Part shown: piece after piece, positions 16,414 to 24,887 of the stretch | Position numbering within the stretch: the stretch's first letter is position 1 | Layout: each line of letters opens with the position of its first letter | Source of the DNA: Roseicella frigidaeris | Lineage (GTDB): Bacteria; Pseudomonadota; Alphaproteobacteria; Acetobacterales; Acetobacteraceae | Direction of reading: 5' to 3' | DNA: 64,000 nt | NCBI RefSeq assembly: GCF_003258945.1 | Contig: NZ_QLIX01000024.1 | Location: forward strand, 1-64,000 | Program-made: the position numbers and the translations under genes | The notes under the pieces: model-generated | Told to the model about the DNA's origin: nothing | What the model saw: the letters and a program-made list of their open reading frames with translations, nothing else | The model's database searches: none

Positions 16414-18339
16414 ATGTTGAATGCGCTCGCAATCGACCTGAAGACGTCAGCCGCGCCGAAAACCTGGATGACCGCTGCCACCAAGAGCACGGTCAACGGC
16501 ACGGCCGCGGCCGACAGCCTCAGCGCCCCGAATGGCCCGGCGACGCTCGCCGGCGGCGCGGGCGACGACACCTACACGATCTGGAGCAACACCGTGAGCA
16601 TCGTCGAGGCCGCCGGCGGCGGCATCGACACGGTGCAATCCTATGCCTGCGCCGTCCTGCTGCCGGGCTGGGTGGAGAACCTGACCCTGATGTGGGGCGG
16701 CACCGCCGGCAAGGGCAACGCGCTCGACAACATCATCGCCGGCGGCGCCGGCAGCCAGACCCTCGATGGCGGCGCCGGCAACGACATCCTCACCGGCGGC
16801 GCCGATGCCGACTGCTTCATCGTCACCAAGGGCAACGGCACCGACCTGATCACCGACTTCCAGGCCGGCATCGACAGGATCCAGCTCCAGGGCTACGCCT
16901 TCTACGACTTCGCCGGCGTGCAGGCGGCGCTGCGCCAATCCGGCGCCGACACCATCCTCACCCTCGGCGGCGGCGAGAGCCTGCTGCTGCGCAACACCAC
17001 GGCGAGCAGCCTCACCGCGCGCGACTTCGCCCTGCCGGTGAACCCCGCCCATCCCGGCATGCGGCTGACCTTCGCCGACGAGTTCAACAGCCTCAGCGCC
17101 TCGGCGACCGGCGTCGGCACCACCTGGAAGACCACGCTCAAGATCATCGACCAGCAGCGCACCCTGGCGAGCAACAACGAGGCCCAGTACTATTCCGACA
17201 GCTCGGTCGGGGTGAACCCCTTCGCGGTGGGCGGCGGCGTCCTCGACATCACCGCCGCGCCCGGCAGCAACCCGCTCAACCTCGCCTACACCTCCGGCCT
17301 GCTGAGCTCGGCGCATTCCTTCGCGCAGCAATACGGCTACTTCGAGATCAAGGCGCAGCTTCCCGCCGGGCAGGGCTTCTGGCCGGCCTTCTGGCTGCTG
17401 CCGGCCGATGGCAGCTGGCCGCCCGAGATCGACATCTTCGAGATGCTGGGCAACGACCCGACCACCGCCTATTTCAGCCTGCACAGCACCGCCTCCGGCG
17501 CGTCCGGTACCAACAAGGCCAGCCTGCTGCCCGATCTCTCGGCCGGCTTCCACACCTATGGCCTGGACTGGGAGGCGGACACGATCCGCTGGTATGTGGA
17601 CGGCAACCTCGTCGCCCAGGCGGCGACGCCGGCCGACATGCACAAGCCGATGTACATGCTGCTCAACCTCGCGGTGGGCGATGCCGGGAGCTGGGCCGGG
17701 AAATACGATGCCAGCCTGCCCACCGGGCACATGCTGGTCGATTACGTGCATGTCTGGCAGACCGGCACCGTCGCCCCCGCGCCGGCGCCGGTCGTCACCA
17801 CCGCCACCGGCCCGGACAGCGCCGCGGCCCTCGGCGGGGTCTACACGCTGAAGGCGGATGGCAGCGACCTCTACGACTTCACCAAGGCCCGCGCCGGCAT
17901 CTCGCTCGATGCCGCGACGATGTCGACCAAGGCGACGCACACCGTCTGGGGCAGCAGCTTCGACGACGTGGTGCATGCCGGGGCCGGCCCGCTGAACGCC
18001 ACGCTCGGCGCCGGCAACGACACCTTCGCCTTCGGCAGCGGCACCTCGCGCGTCGCGGGCGGGGCGGGCAGCGACGTCTTCGTGCTGACCAAGGGCGCGA
18101 TCGCCGCCGGCGACCAGATCATCGACTTCCAGCGCGCCGGGGCCGCCAACGGCGACCACGACTTGCTGCGGCTGGAAGGGTTCTCCGCCGCGGCGCATCT
18201 CGACTACAAGGGCAGTTCGGGCGCGCTGCAATACTATGTCGTGGTCGATGGCGCGACGACCTCGCCGGTGCTCACCCTCCAGCTCAGCGGCAGCACCGGC
18301 ACGCTCGGCGCCCAGGACTACGTCTTCGCGCATGCCTGA
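16414..18339 (+). CDS. Secreted family 16 glycoside hydrolase with RTX-like repeat domains
   Basis: The 641-residue protein has a central GH16 laminarinase/exoglycanase domain (about residues 208-450) with the catalytic signature E338-I-D340-I-F-E343; family members cleave beta-1,3/1,4 links in glucans or exopolysaccharide. It is flanked by calcium-binding hemolysin-type regions: GGAGDDTYTIW and GGAGNDILTGGADAD before it, and GAGNDTFAFGSG and GGAGSDVFVLTKG after it. No signal peptide is present and the C-terminus is glycine/acid-rich, as for type I secretion, but no ABC/MFP/TolC genes are nearby. ExsH-like polysaccharide-trimming enzymes have a similar plan. The upstream region is AT-rich and the gene ends at a 28-nt terminator-like hairpin. 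Confidence 0.88.
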   Translation: MLNALAIDLKTSAAPKTWMTAATKSTVNGTAAADSLSAPNGPATLAGGAGDDTYTIWSNTVSIVEAAGGGIDTVQSYACAVLLPGWVENLTLMWGGTAGKGNALDNIIAGGAGSQTLDGGAGNDILTGGADADCFIVTKGNGTDLITDFQAGIDRIQLQGYAFYDFAGVQAALRQSGADTILTLGGGESLLLRNTTASSLTARDFALPVNPAHPGMRLTFADEFNSLSASATGVGTTWKTTLKIIDQQRTLASNNEAQYYSDSSVGVNPFAVGGGVLDITAAPGSNPLNLAYTSGLLSSAHSFAQQYGYFEIKAQLPAGQGFWPAFWLLPADGSWPPEIDIFEMLGNDPTTAYFSLHSTASGASGTNKASLLPDLSAGFHTYGLDWEADTIRWYVDGNLVAQAATPADMHKPMYMLLNLAVGDAGSWAGKYDASLPTGHMLVDYVHVWQTGTVAPAPAPVVTTATGPDSAAALGGVYTLKADGSDLYDFTKARAGISLDAATMSTKATHTVWGSSFDDVVHAGAGPLNATLGAGNDTFAFGSGTSRVAGGAGSDVFVLTKGAIAAGDQIIDFQRAGAANGDHDLLRLEGFSAAAHLDYKGSSGALQYYVVVDGATTSPVLTLQLSGSTGTLGAQDYVFAHA

Positions 18340-18371
18340 GCGGGGGCCGGGCGCGCCGGCCTCCTGCGAAC

Positions 18372-18399
18372 GGCCGTTGATGGCGACCCATCAACGGCC
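18372..18399. terminator. GGCCGTTGATGG hairpin, copy 2
   Basis: The arms GGCCGTTGATGG (18372-18383) and CCATCAACGGCC (18388-18399) are perfectly complementary, with a 4-nt CGAC loop. The hairpin lies 33 bp past the GH16 stop and between converging genes (GH16 and Nudix), so it could act on transcripts from both sides. The remaining bases up to 18517 show nothing else. Confidence 0.6.
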
Positions 18400-18517
18400 C
18401 CCAGGGGCGGTCCCCTTGGCGCCGGGCGCAACCCTCCGGGTTGCCTCGGCCTTCGCGGCATGGGCCGCGGCGCCCATCCGGGCGCTCGGCATGCAGGAAG
18501 CCTTCATGCCGTCGGCA

Positions 18518-19357
18518 TCAGATGGCCGGCGCGTCCAGCACCTCGAAGACCGAGCCACCGTAATCCGCCTCGGCCGGGATGGTCAGCCGCCAGCCCGCCT
18601 CGGTCTGGATCATCTCCGGCATCACGGTGACGACGCGGGCGGCGCGGCTGGCCGCCAGCGCCTCGGCGACGGTCGCGTGGCGCGCCAGCTTCTCGAGGTT
18701 GCGCCGGGTCGGGAAGACCAGGCGGCGCAGCCCGGCATTCGCCTCCTCGATCGCCTGGCGCGGGCGGATCCAGACGCTGTCCTCGCTCTCGAAGCCGTCA
18801 TGCACCGCCACCTGGTCGGGCGGCGCGGCGGCGAGGAAGAACTGCGTGTCGAAGCGCTTGCTGCGCGAGAGCGGCGTGACCCAATGGGCGAAATGCACCA
18901 TGCCGTCGATCGCCGGCTCCAGCGCCTCGGCCTCCAGCACCGCGGAGAGCGGGGTCTCGCCCTTCGCCACCCGGGCCCGGTGCACCGCCTCGATGCCGAG
19001 CAGCCGCGTCGCGTCGATGATGCCGCCGCCGCCGCGCGGCCGGGCCAGCAGCACCCCGCATTCCTCGAAGGTCTCGCGGATGCCGGCGATGCGGAAGGCA
19101 TCGAGCCCCTCGCCGCCGGCCAGGCCGCGGTCGTCCTCCTCCACCCGGCCGCCGGGGAAGACCAGGGCGCCGCCGGCGAACTCGATCTGCCGGTGCCGCA
19201 CCACCATGAACACCTCGATCCCCTGCGCCCCGTCCCGCACCAGCAGGACGGTCGCGGCGGGCCGCGCGGGAACGGGCTCGGCTGGCCGCGCGGGCACGGG
19301 CTCGGCGGGCCGCGCGGGGACTGCGTCGGCGGGCGGCGCGGCGTTGGTCTCGGTCAT
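18518..19357 (-). CDS. Nudix hydrolase, NUDT19-like
   Basis: The 279-residue enzyme belongs to the Nudix branch resembling NUDT19/RP2p, whose members hydrolyse CoA or acyl-CoA thioesters at the pyrophosphate. The Nudix box is split by an insert: GGRVEEDD, about 14 other residues, then RIAGIRETFEECGVLL with the metal-binding REtfEE core. Before it is EFAGGALVFPGG. A GGAGAG site precedes the ATG at 19357. The N-terminal 35 residues contain three 8-residue copies of VPARPAEP, made of 24-bp DNA repeats (19260-19331), probably a disordered tail. Its substrate is not proven. Confidence 0.85.
   Translation of the reverse strand: MTETNAAPPADAVPARPAEPVPARPAEPVPARPAATVLLVRDGAQGIEVFMVVRHRQIEFAGGALVFPGGRVEEDDRGLAGGEGLDAFRIAGIRETFEECGVLLARPRGGGGIIDATRLLGIEAVHRARVAKGETPLSAVLEAEALEPAIDGMVHFAHWVTPLSRSKRFDTQFFLAAAPPDQVAVHDGFESEDSVWIRPRQAIEEANAGLRRLVFPTRRNLEKLARHATVAEALAASRAARVVTVMPEMIQTEAGWRLTIPAEADYGGSVFEVLDAPAI
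19260..19331 (-). repeat. Three in-frame 24-bp repeats in the Nudix gene
   Basis: Three adjacent 24-bp units (19260-19283, 19284-19307, 19308-19331), each beginning GGCCGCGCGGG on the plus strand, encode the VPARPAEP copies near the N-terminus. The first two differ at two positions and the third is more diverged. The in-frame length suggests slippage tolerated by the protein. Confidence 0.75.
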
Positions 19358-19366
19358 CGTCTCTCC

Positions 19367-20356
19367 TCACTCCAGGCGCAGGCCGAGGCTGCGGACCAGC
19401 GGCGTCCAGCGGGCGATCTCGGCCCCGATGAAGGCGGCGAATTGCGCGGGCGTGCCGCCGACCGGCTCGCCCGCCTGGCGGCTGCGGATCGCCTCGGCCA
19501 CCGCCGGCTCGGCCAGGATGGCGTTGCAGACGCGGTTCGCCGCCAGGGTGATGGCGGGCGGCAGCCCGGCCGGCCCGACCACGCCGTTCCACACCACCGC
19601 CTCGAAGCCCGGCAGCGCCTGCGCCACCGGCGGCACGCCGGGCAGCAGCGCCACCGGCTCCCGCGTCGAGACGGCGAGCGCGCGCATCCTGCCCTCGTGG
19701 ATGAAGGGCAGCGCGGTCGAGACGGTCATGAAGGTCGAGAGCGTCTCGCCGGCGAGGATGCTGCGCGCCACCTCGGCGCCGCTGCGATAGGGCACCGGCA
19801 CCATCCGCAGGCCGAGGTCGCGGTTCATCAGCTCCTGCGCCAGATGCCCGGAATAGCCGATGCCGGGATGCGCATAGGGCATGTCGCCCCGTTGCCGCGC
19901 CAGGGCGACGAAGCCGGCCAGGTCCTCGGCCGGCAGCGAGGCCGGCGCGGCCAGGACCAGCGGCATGTTGGCGAGGTGGCAGATCGGCGTGAAGGCGGTG
20001 GCCGGGTCGTAGGGCGTGCCCGGCTGCAGCTCGCGCGCGATGGCATTGGCGCCGAGATCGGCGAGCATCAGCGTCGCGCCATCGGGCTTCGCCTGCGCCA
20101 CCGCGGCGCCGGCGATGGTGCCGCCGGCGCCGCCGCGATTCTCGACCACCATGCTCTGCCCGCCGGTCGCCGCGGGGAAGGCGTTGGCCAGGCTGCGGGC
20201 CAGGGTGTCGGAGGCGCCGCCGGCGCCGAAGGGCACGACGAGCCGCACCGGCCGGTCCGGCCAGGCCGTCTCCGCCCCACCTGCCCCGCGCGTCGCGGCG
20301 ATGCCGCAGGCGGCCGCCCATGCCAGCGACACGGCCTGGCGCCGTCGGATGCCCAT
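19367..20356 (-). CDS. Bug/TctC family periplasmic solute-binding protein (1)
   Basis: The 329-residue tripartite-tricarboxylate-type receptor binds a carboxylated compound in the periplasm. The signal region begins with an Arg-rich MGIRRRQAVSL (possibly Tat) and ends near AGGAETAWPDRP. Family landmarks are RLVVPFGAGGASDTLARSLA, VVENRGGAGGTIAG, YDPATAFTPI and the PYRSGAEV/NGVVGPAGLPP segments. AAGGAGG precedes the start at 20356. No TctA/TctB transport genes are adjacent, as is usual for this expanded family. It lies 9 bp upstream of the Nudix gene on the same strand, probably co-transcribed. The ligand is unknown. Confidence 0.9.
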   Translation of the reverse strand: MGIRRRQAVSLAWAAACGIAATRGAGGAETAWPDRPVRLVVPFGAGGASDTLARSLANAFPAATGGQSMVVENRGGAGGTIAGAAVAQAKPDGATLMLADLGANAIARELQPGTPYDPATAFTPICHLANMPLVLAAPASLPAEDLAGFVALARQRGDMPYAHPGIGYSGHLAQELMNRDLGLRMVPVPYRSGAEVARSILAGETLSTFMTVSTALPFIHEGRMRALAVSTREPVALLPGVPPVAQALPGFEAVVWNGVVGPAGLPPAITLAANRVCNAILAEPAVAEAIRSRQAGEPVGGTPAQFAAFIGAEIARWTPLVRSLGLRLE

Positions 20357-20494
20357 GCCGGACCCTCCTTCCCTCCCCGCCGACCCTGCCGCCGACGCAG
20401 GCCCGACGCAACCGGGCAGCGCGGCGTCATGGAGCGTGCCTTCCCTGGGCCAGCCGGCGGGCGCAGGCTCCGGGACGCTCCCTGGGGGACTCGC

Positions 20495-21214
20495 ATGACC
20501 TGGTCCATCGTCGCGCATGATCCGGCGACCGGCGCCTTCGCCGTCGCGGTCGCCACCTGCAATTTCGCGGTCGGGGCAAGCTGCCCCTATGTGCGGTCGG
20601 GCGTCGGCGCGGTCTCCACCCAGTCCTTCACCAACCGCTACCTCGCCCCGGCCATCCTCGACGGGCTGGCCCGTGGCCTCGGCCCGGCCGATGCCATCGA
20701 GGGCGCGCTGGCCGGCGACCGCGGCCGCGCGATCCGGCAGGTGCATGCGGTGGACCGGCATGGCCGCGCCGCCGCCTGGACGGGCGGGAATTGCGTCGAG
20801 TGGTGCGGCGATGCCGCCGCCCCCGGCGTCTCGGTCGCCGGCAACATGCTGGCCGGCCCGGCGGTGGTGGCGGAGACCCTGGCCGCCTTCGCGGCCGGCG
20901 CCGCCCTGCCGCTGCCGGAGCGGCTGATGGCGGCGATGGAGGCGGGCGAGGCGGCGGGCGGCGACCGGCGCGGCCGGCAATCCGCCGCCATGCTGCTGAC
21001 CACGACCGAGGACTTCCCCGATCTCAACCTCCGCGTCGACGACCATGCGGCGCCGCTGCCCGAGCTGCGCCGGCTGCTCGGCCTCTGGCGCGAGACCCGC
21101 GCGCCCTTCCTGCACGAGGCGCCGCGCAAGGCCGACCCCTCCGGCGCCTGCGACATCGATACCATCGAGGCCGGCTGGATCGCCCGCAGCGTGACGCTGC
21201 GCTTCCGGCGCTAG
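20495..21214 (+). CDS. DUF1028 family putative Ntn-hydrolase-like protein
   Basis: The 239-residue protein matches the DUF1028 family. It opens MTWSIVAHDPATGAFAVAVAT, with an early serine and conserved TCNFAVGASCPYVRSGVGAV, and continues STQSFTNRYLAPAILDGLARG and GNCVEWCGDAAAPGVSVAGN, including CxxWxG-like residues conserved in the family. Members often accompany peptide or amino-acid catabolism, but no reaction is established. GGGGGA precedes the ATG. It is divergent from the Bug receptor with a 138-bp shared promoter region. A two-hairpin repeat starts 5 nt past its stop. Confidence 0.85.
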   Translation: MTWSIVAHDPATGAFAVAVATCNFAVGASCPYVRSGVGAVSTQSFTNRYLAPAILDGLARGLGPADAIEGALAGDRGRAIRQVHAVDRHGRAAAWTGGNCVEWCGDAAAPGVSVAGNMLAGPAVVAETLAAFAAGAALPLPERLMAAMEAGEAAGGDRRGRQSAAMLLTTTEDFPDLNLRVDDHAAPLPELRRLLGLWRETRAPFLHEAPRKADPSGACDIDTIEAGWIARSVTLRFRR

Positions 21215-21219
21215 TTCAT

Positions 21220-21340
21220 CCCCACGAAGCCGCTGCGCGGCTCCGCGGGGACCCCGTGAGGCGCCTCGTCGGCGAGGCCCGTCGCAGCCAGCCGAGGCAA
21301 AGCCTCGGCTGGGCTACCGGCAGCGACCGCGGCACCGGGC
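21220..21340 (+). repeat. Two-hairpin 3' repeat, locus E (1-alpha, 2)
   Basis: The unit starts 5 nt past the DUF1028 stop. The first hairpin (21220-21250) has arms CCCCACGAAGCCGC and GCGGCTCCGCGGGG, followed by ACCCC. The second has arms CCAGCCGAGGC (21288-21298) and GCCTCGGCTGG (21302-21312) around AAA. Relative to locus D, two arm positions changed with their partners, keeping full pairing. The tail is GGGCTACCGGCAGCGACC. Confidence 0.8.
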
Positions 21341-21429
21341 GCATGCTGGGGGAGCCATCGCCGCGCCCGACCCTTCGCGGCGGCGGCGCCATGCTGGCAT
21401 GATGCAGTGCCGCAACCGGGAGAGGCGCG

Positions 21430-22935
21430 ATGGCGAGGATCGAGACGGGCCGCATCCTGATCCGCGGCGGGCGGCTGGCCGATCCGGCCCGCCGTCGCGC
21501 CGAGCCGGCCGATATCCTGGTCGAGGACGGCGTCATCCGCGCCCTCGGCGCCGATCTGCCGGCGCCGGCCGATGCCCGCATCGAGGACGCGACCGGCCTG
21601 CTGCTGCATCCCGGCCTGGTCAACGCCCACACCCATGGCCATGGCGGCCTGGCGCGCGGGCTTGCCGATCGCTGGACGCTGGAGCTGCTGCTCGCCGCCG
21701 CGCCCTGGATGGGCGGCGGCCGCAGCCTCGCCGACAAGAAGCTCTCCACCCAGCTCTGCACCGCCGAGATGGCGATGAAGGGCGTCACCGCCTGCTACGA
21801 CCTCCATGCCGAGGCGCCGCTGCCGACGCGGGACGGGCTGGACGCGGCGGCCGAGGCCTATGCCGAGGTCGGGCTGCGCGCGGTGATCGCGCCCATGGTC
21901 GCCGACCGCACGGTCTGGGAGGCGGTGCCGGGGTTGAAGGACGCGCTGCCCGAGCCGCTGCGACGGCAGGTGGAGGGCGCCGGCCCGGCCCCGGGCGAGG
22001 CGACGCTCGCCGCCATGGCGGAGATCCTGCGGCACTGGCGCTGGGCGGGCGAGGACATCCGCGCCGCGCTGGCGCCCACCATCCCGCTGCATTGCGCCGA
22101 CAGCTTCCTCTGCGGCTGCGCCCGCCTTGCCGAGGAGCATGGCGTGCCGCTGCAGAGCCATGTCGCCGAGAGCAAGCTGCAGGCGCTGGCCGGGCTGCAG
22201 CGCTATGGCCGCAGCCTGGTGCGGCACCTGGATGCGCTCGGCTTGGTCGGGCCGCGCTTCTCGGCGGCGCATGGCATCTGGCTCACCGATGACGACCTGC
22301 GGCTGCTGGCCGATCGCGGCGCCGCCATCGCCCACAACCCGGGCAGCAACATGCGGCTCGGCAACGGCATGTTCCGGCTGCGCCGGGCGCTCGATCTCGG
22401 CGTCGCCATCGGCATCGGCACGGATGGCGTCTCCTCCTCCGACACCTCCAACATGTACGAGGCGATGCGCGCCGCCTTCCAGCTCGCCGCCGTGCAGGGA
22501 CCGGACCCGGCGGAATGGGTGAGCGCGGAGGAGGTCTGGCGGGCCGGCACCCTGGGCTCCGCCCGGCTGCTCGGCTTCGACGACATCGGCGCCATCGCCC
22601 CCGGCATGAAGGCCGATATCGTCTTCCTCGACCTCGCGCATCCGAACTGGATGCCGCTGAACGGCACGGTGAACCAGCTCGTCCACACCGAGGATGCGAC
22701 TGCGCTGCGGCATGTGATGGTGGGCGGGCGCATGATCCTGCGCGACCGCCGGCTGCTGACCATCGACCTCGCCCGGCTGGCGCGCGAGGCGGAGGCGGCG
22801 CGGGCGCGGCTGGAGGCGCTGAACGCCGAGAAGCGCGCGCTTTTCACGCTGCTCGAGCCGGTGGTGCGCAGCTTCTGCCCCGCCTTCGCGCGGCAGCCCT
22901 ATCCGGTGCGGCGCTATCTCTGCGACGGCGGCTGA
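21430..22935 (+). CDS. Amidohydrolase of the TRZ/ATZ (aminohydrolase) family
   Basis: The 501-residue metal-dependent hydrolase resembles 5'-methylthioadenosine/S-adenosylhomocysteine deaminases, guanine deaminase and s-triazine hydrolases. Metal-site motifs are in order: H67-T-H69 in VNAHTHGHGG, SHVAES (middle His), SAAHGIWL (next His) and GIGTDGVSSSDT (catalytic Asp). The usual C-terminal GSARLLGFDDIGAI and ADIVFLDL segments are present, with about 60 extra residues at the end. The precise amine or halide substrate is not evident. GGGAGAGG precedes the ATG. A compact hairpin (22941-22959) follows the stop before the cyclase gene. Confidence 0.88.
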   Translation: MARIETGRILIRGGRLADPARRRAEPADILVEDGVIRALGADLPAPADARIEDATGLLLHPGLVNAHTHGHGGLARGLADRWTLELLLAAAPWMGGGRSLADKKLSTQLCTAEMAMKGVTACYDLHAEAPLPTRDGLDAAAEAYAEVGLRAVIAPMVADRTVWEAVPGLKDALPEPLRRQVEGAGPAPGEATLAAMAEILRHWRWAGEDIRAALAPTIPLHCADSFLCGCARLAEEHGVPLQSHVAESKLQALAGLQRYGRSLVRHLDALGLVGPRFSAAHGIWLTDDDLRLLADRGAAIAHNPGSNMRLGNGMFRLRRALDLGVAIGIGTDGVSSSDTSNMYEAMRAAFQLAAVQGPDPAEWVSAEEVWRAGTLGSARLLGFDDIGAIAPGMKADIVFLDLAHPNWMPLNGTVNQLVHTEDATALRHVMVGGRMILRDRRLLTIDLARLAREAEAARARLEALNAEKRALFTLLEPVVRSFCPAFARQPYPVRRYLCDGG

Positions 22936-22940
22936 GGCCA

Positions 22941-22959
22941 GCCCGGCTTTACGCCGGGC
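22941..22959 (+). terminator. Short GC hairpin after the amidohydrolase gene
   Basis: GCCCGGC (22941-22947) pairs perfectly with GCCGGGC (22953-22959) around TTTAC, 5 nt after the amidohydrolase stop. There is no U-tract. It may be a weak terminator or an mRNA-end stabiliser ahead of the cyclase gene. Confidence 0.45.
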
Positions 22960-23001
22960 GCGGCGGGAGCGACCATCGCGGTGCAGCAGGAGCCGCCGCC
23001 G

Positions 23002-23694
23002 ATGCCGGAATTCGTCGATCTCTCGCGCGAGATCTTCCACCGCACCCAGACGCATCCGAGCCATCCGCCGGTGGTGATGACGGTCTGGAACGACCATACG
23101 GAGAAGAAGGTGGCGGGCAACACCACTTTCACCAGCAAGGCGCTGTCCCTGGCGATGAGCGACCATGCCGGCACGCATGTCGACGCGCCGGTGCATTTCG
23201 ACCCGCGGCCGGGCGCCCCTTCCATCGACGAGGTGCCGCTCGGCAATTTCTACACCTCCGGCATCTGCCTCGATCTCAGCCATGTGCCGCTGAAGCACGC
23301 CGTCACCGTGCCGGAGCTGGCGGCGGCGCTGGCCGCCTCGGGGCAGGAGATCCGCCCGGGCGACACGGTGCTGCTCTGGATGGCGGTGAACGAGCGGCTG
23401 CTCGGCAAGCCGGGCTATACGCATGACTTCCCCGGCCTCGCGCTCGAGAGTGTGCACTGGCTGGCGGATCGCGGCATCGGCATGTTCGGCGTCGAGGCGA
23501 TCAGCCCGGCGCCGGAGGGGGAGCCGAATTTCCAGGCGCACATGGCCTGCGCCGAGCGCGGCATCACCCATATGGAATGCCTCGCCAATCTCGGGGCGCT
23601 GGTCGGCCGCGGCCGCTTCACCTTCATCGGCTTCCCGCTGAAGATCCGCGGCGGCACGGCCAGCCCGATCCGCGCCGTGGCGATGTTCCCCTGA
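23002..23694 (+). CDS. Cyclase family protein (kynurenine-formamidase-like)
   Basis: The 230-residue metal-dependent hydrolase has the signature HAGTHVDAPVHF (residues 55-66), whose His and Asp residues bind metal in KynB and related cyclases. It opens PEFVDLSREIFHRTQTHPSHPP and has RPGDTVLLWMAVNER in the core. The start at 23002 is preferred: AGGAG lies 9 nt upstream and the alternative GTG at 22981 would contain that site. Downstream of the amidohydrolase on the same strand, it may act in the same catabolic route (inference). The absence of tryptophan dioxygenase genes argues against a dedicated kynurenine role. Confidence 0.85.
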   Translation: MPEFVDLSREIFHRTQTHPSHPPVVMTVWNDHTEKKVAGNTTFTSKALSLAMSDHAGTHVDAPVHFDPRPGAPSIDEVPLGNFYTSGICLDLSHVPLKHAVTVPELAAALAASGQEIRPGDTVLLWMAVNERLLGKPGYTHDFPGLALESVHWLADRGIGMFGVEAISPAPEGEPNFQAHMACAERGITHMECLANLGALVGRGRFTFIGFPLKIRGGTASPIRAVAMFP

Positions 23695-23750
23695 GCCGGG
23701 TCCGGGCGGCGCGCCACGGCATGGCACGCGGGTTGCTGCGACCGCGGGCC

Positions 23751-24758
23751 ATGCCCGCCCCGCTCCATCCTCTCCTGGCCCATCCTCGCCTGGCGCGCCG
23801 CGCCCTGCTCGCCGCGCCACTCATCCTGGCTGGCCCGGCCCGCGCCGCCGCCCCTTCCGCCTGGCCGACGCGGCCGCTGCGCTGGATCGTCAATTTCCCA
23901 CCGGGCGGCGCCGCCGACACCCTCTCCCGGGCGCTCGGCGAGAGCATCGGCCTGTCGCTCGGCCAGCCCATCGTCATCGAGAACCGGCCCGGCGCCGGCG
24001 GCATGCTCGGCGCCGACCTGCTGGCCAAGGCGCCGGGCGATGCGCATCTGGTCATGATGTCGAGCGCCGCCTCGCACGGCATCGGGCCGGTGCTCTACCC
24101 CAACCCGCCCTATGACCCGCTGCGCGACTTCACCCATCTCGGCCTGGTCGGCAGCTTCGCCAGCGTCCTCGTCGTCAATCCCGGCGTGCCGGCCCAGGGC
24201 CTGGCGGAGTTCCTCGCCCTCGCCCGCGGCCGGCCCGGCGGCCTCGCCTACGGCACCGGCGGCAACGGCACCATGAACCACCTGGTCGGCCAGCTCCTCG
24301 CCCGCGCCGCCGGGGTGGAGCTGACGCATGTGCCCTATCGCGGCTCGGCGCCGGCGCTGGCGGATGCGATCGGCGGCCAGATCCCAGCGGTGATGGAGAG
24401 CCTGCCCATCGCCCTGCCGCATCTCCGCGCCGGGCGGCTACGCCCGCTCGGCACCAGCGAGGCGGGGCGCGATGCCGCCACGCCGGAGGTGCCGAGCTTC
24501 ACCGAGGCGGGCTTCCCGGCGGCGCGCAGCACCAACTGGTTCGGCTTCTCCGCCGCCGCCGGCCTGCCGCCCGAGATCGGCGCCCGCTGGGTCGCGGCGA
24601 TCCGCGCCGCGTTGCAGGATCCGGCGCTGCGCGCGCGCTTCGCCGGCCTCGGCGTGGTGCCGGGCCCGATGGACCCGGCCGCCTACACCGCCCTCATCGC
24701 CGGCGAGTTGGAGCGCTGGCGCGGCGTTATCGAGGCCGCCGGCGTGAAGCCGGATTGA
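23751..24758 (+). CDS. Bug/TctC family periplasmic solute-binding protein (2)
   Basis: The 335-residue tripartite-tricarboxylate-type receptor has a signal peptide ending near PARAAAPSAW. Typical segments are LRWIVNFPPGGAADTLSRAL, VIENRPGAGGMLGADLLAKA, YDPLRDFTHLGL, YGTGGNGTMNHLVGQ and HVPYRGSAPAL. The start at 23751 places Arg residues just before the hydrophobic core; an ATG at 23721 would add ten residues. It follows the cyclase gene by 56 bp and may deliver its substrate or a related acid. No TctAB permease genes are near. It converges on the third Bug gene, with repeat locus F between them. Confidence 0.9.
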   Translation: MPAPLHPLLAHPRLARRALLAAPLILAGPARAAAPSAWPTRPLRWIVNFPPGGAADTLSRALGESIGLSLGQPIVIENRPGAGGMLGADLLAKAPGDAHLVMMSSAASHGIGPVLYPNPPYDPLRDFTHLGLVGSFASVLVVNPGVPAQGLAEFLALARGRPGGLAYGTGGNGTMNHLVGQLLARAAGVELTHVPYRGSAPALADAIGGQIPAVMESLPIALPHLRAGRLRPLGTSEAGRDAATPEVPSFTEAGFPAARSTNWFGFSAAAGLPPEIGARWVAAIRAALQDPALRARFAGLGVVPGPMDPAAYTALIAGELERWRGVIEAAGVKPD

Positions 24759-24769
24759 GAACGCCCGCC

Positions 24770-24887
24770 GGACCTGCCGCTGCCCGTTGCCCTGTCGCGG
24801 CTTCGCCGCGGCAGGCTGTGACGGCTCCTTCGGCCTGAGGGCATCCTCCAGGGCCCCAGGAAGACGCGCAGCGGCGTCGTGGGGAGT
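24770..24887 (-). repeat. Two-hairpin 3' repeat, locus F (1-beta, 2), minus orientation
   Basis: Read on the minus strand, the unit starts 3 nt past the stop of the third Bug gene. The first hairpin is the beta subtype (24884 down to 24854, arms CCCCACGACGCCGC and GCGTCTTCCTGGGG). GTCACAGC precedes the second hairpin, which on the minus strand has arms CCTGCCGCGGC (24815-24805) and GCCGCGACAGG (24801-24791) with a GAA loop. The tail GGCAACGGGCAGCGG ends near 24774. It separates two converging genes. Confidence 0.78.

Noticed and set aside
22981-23001. GTG 22981 as the cyclase start
   Set aside because: It would place the best ribosome site (AGGAG) inside the coding region; the ATG at 23002 has that site at normal spacing and begins the conserved domain.
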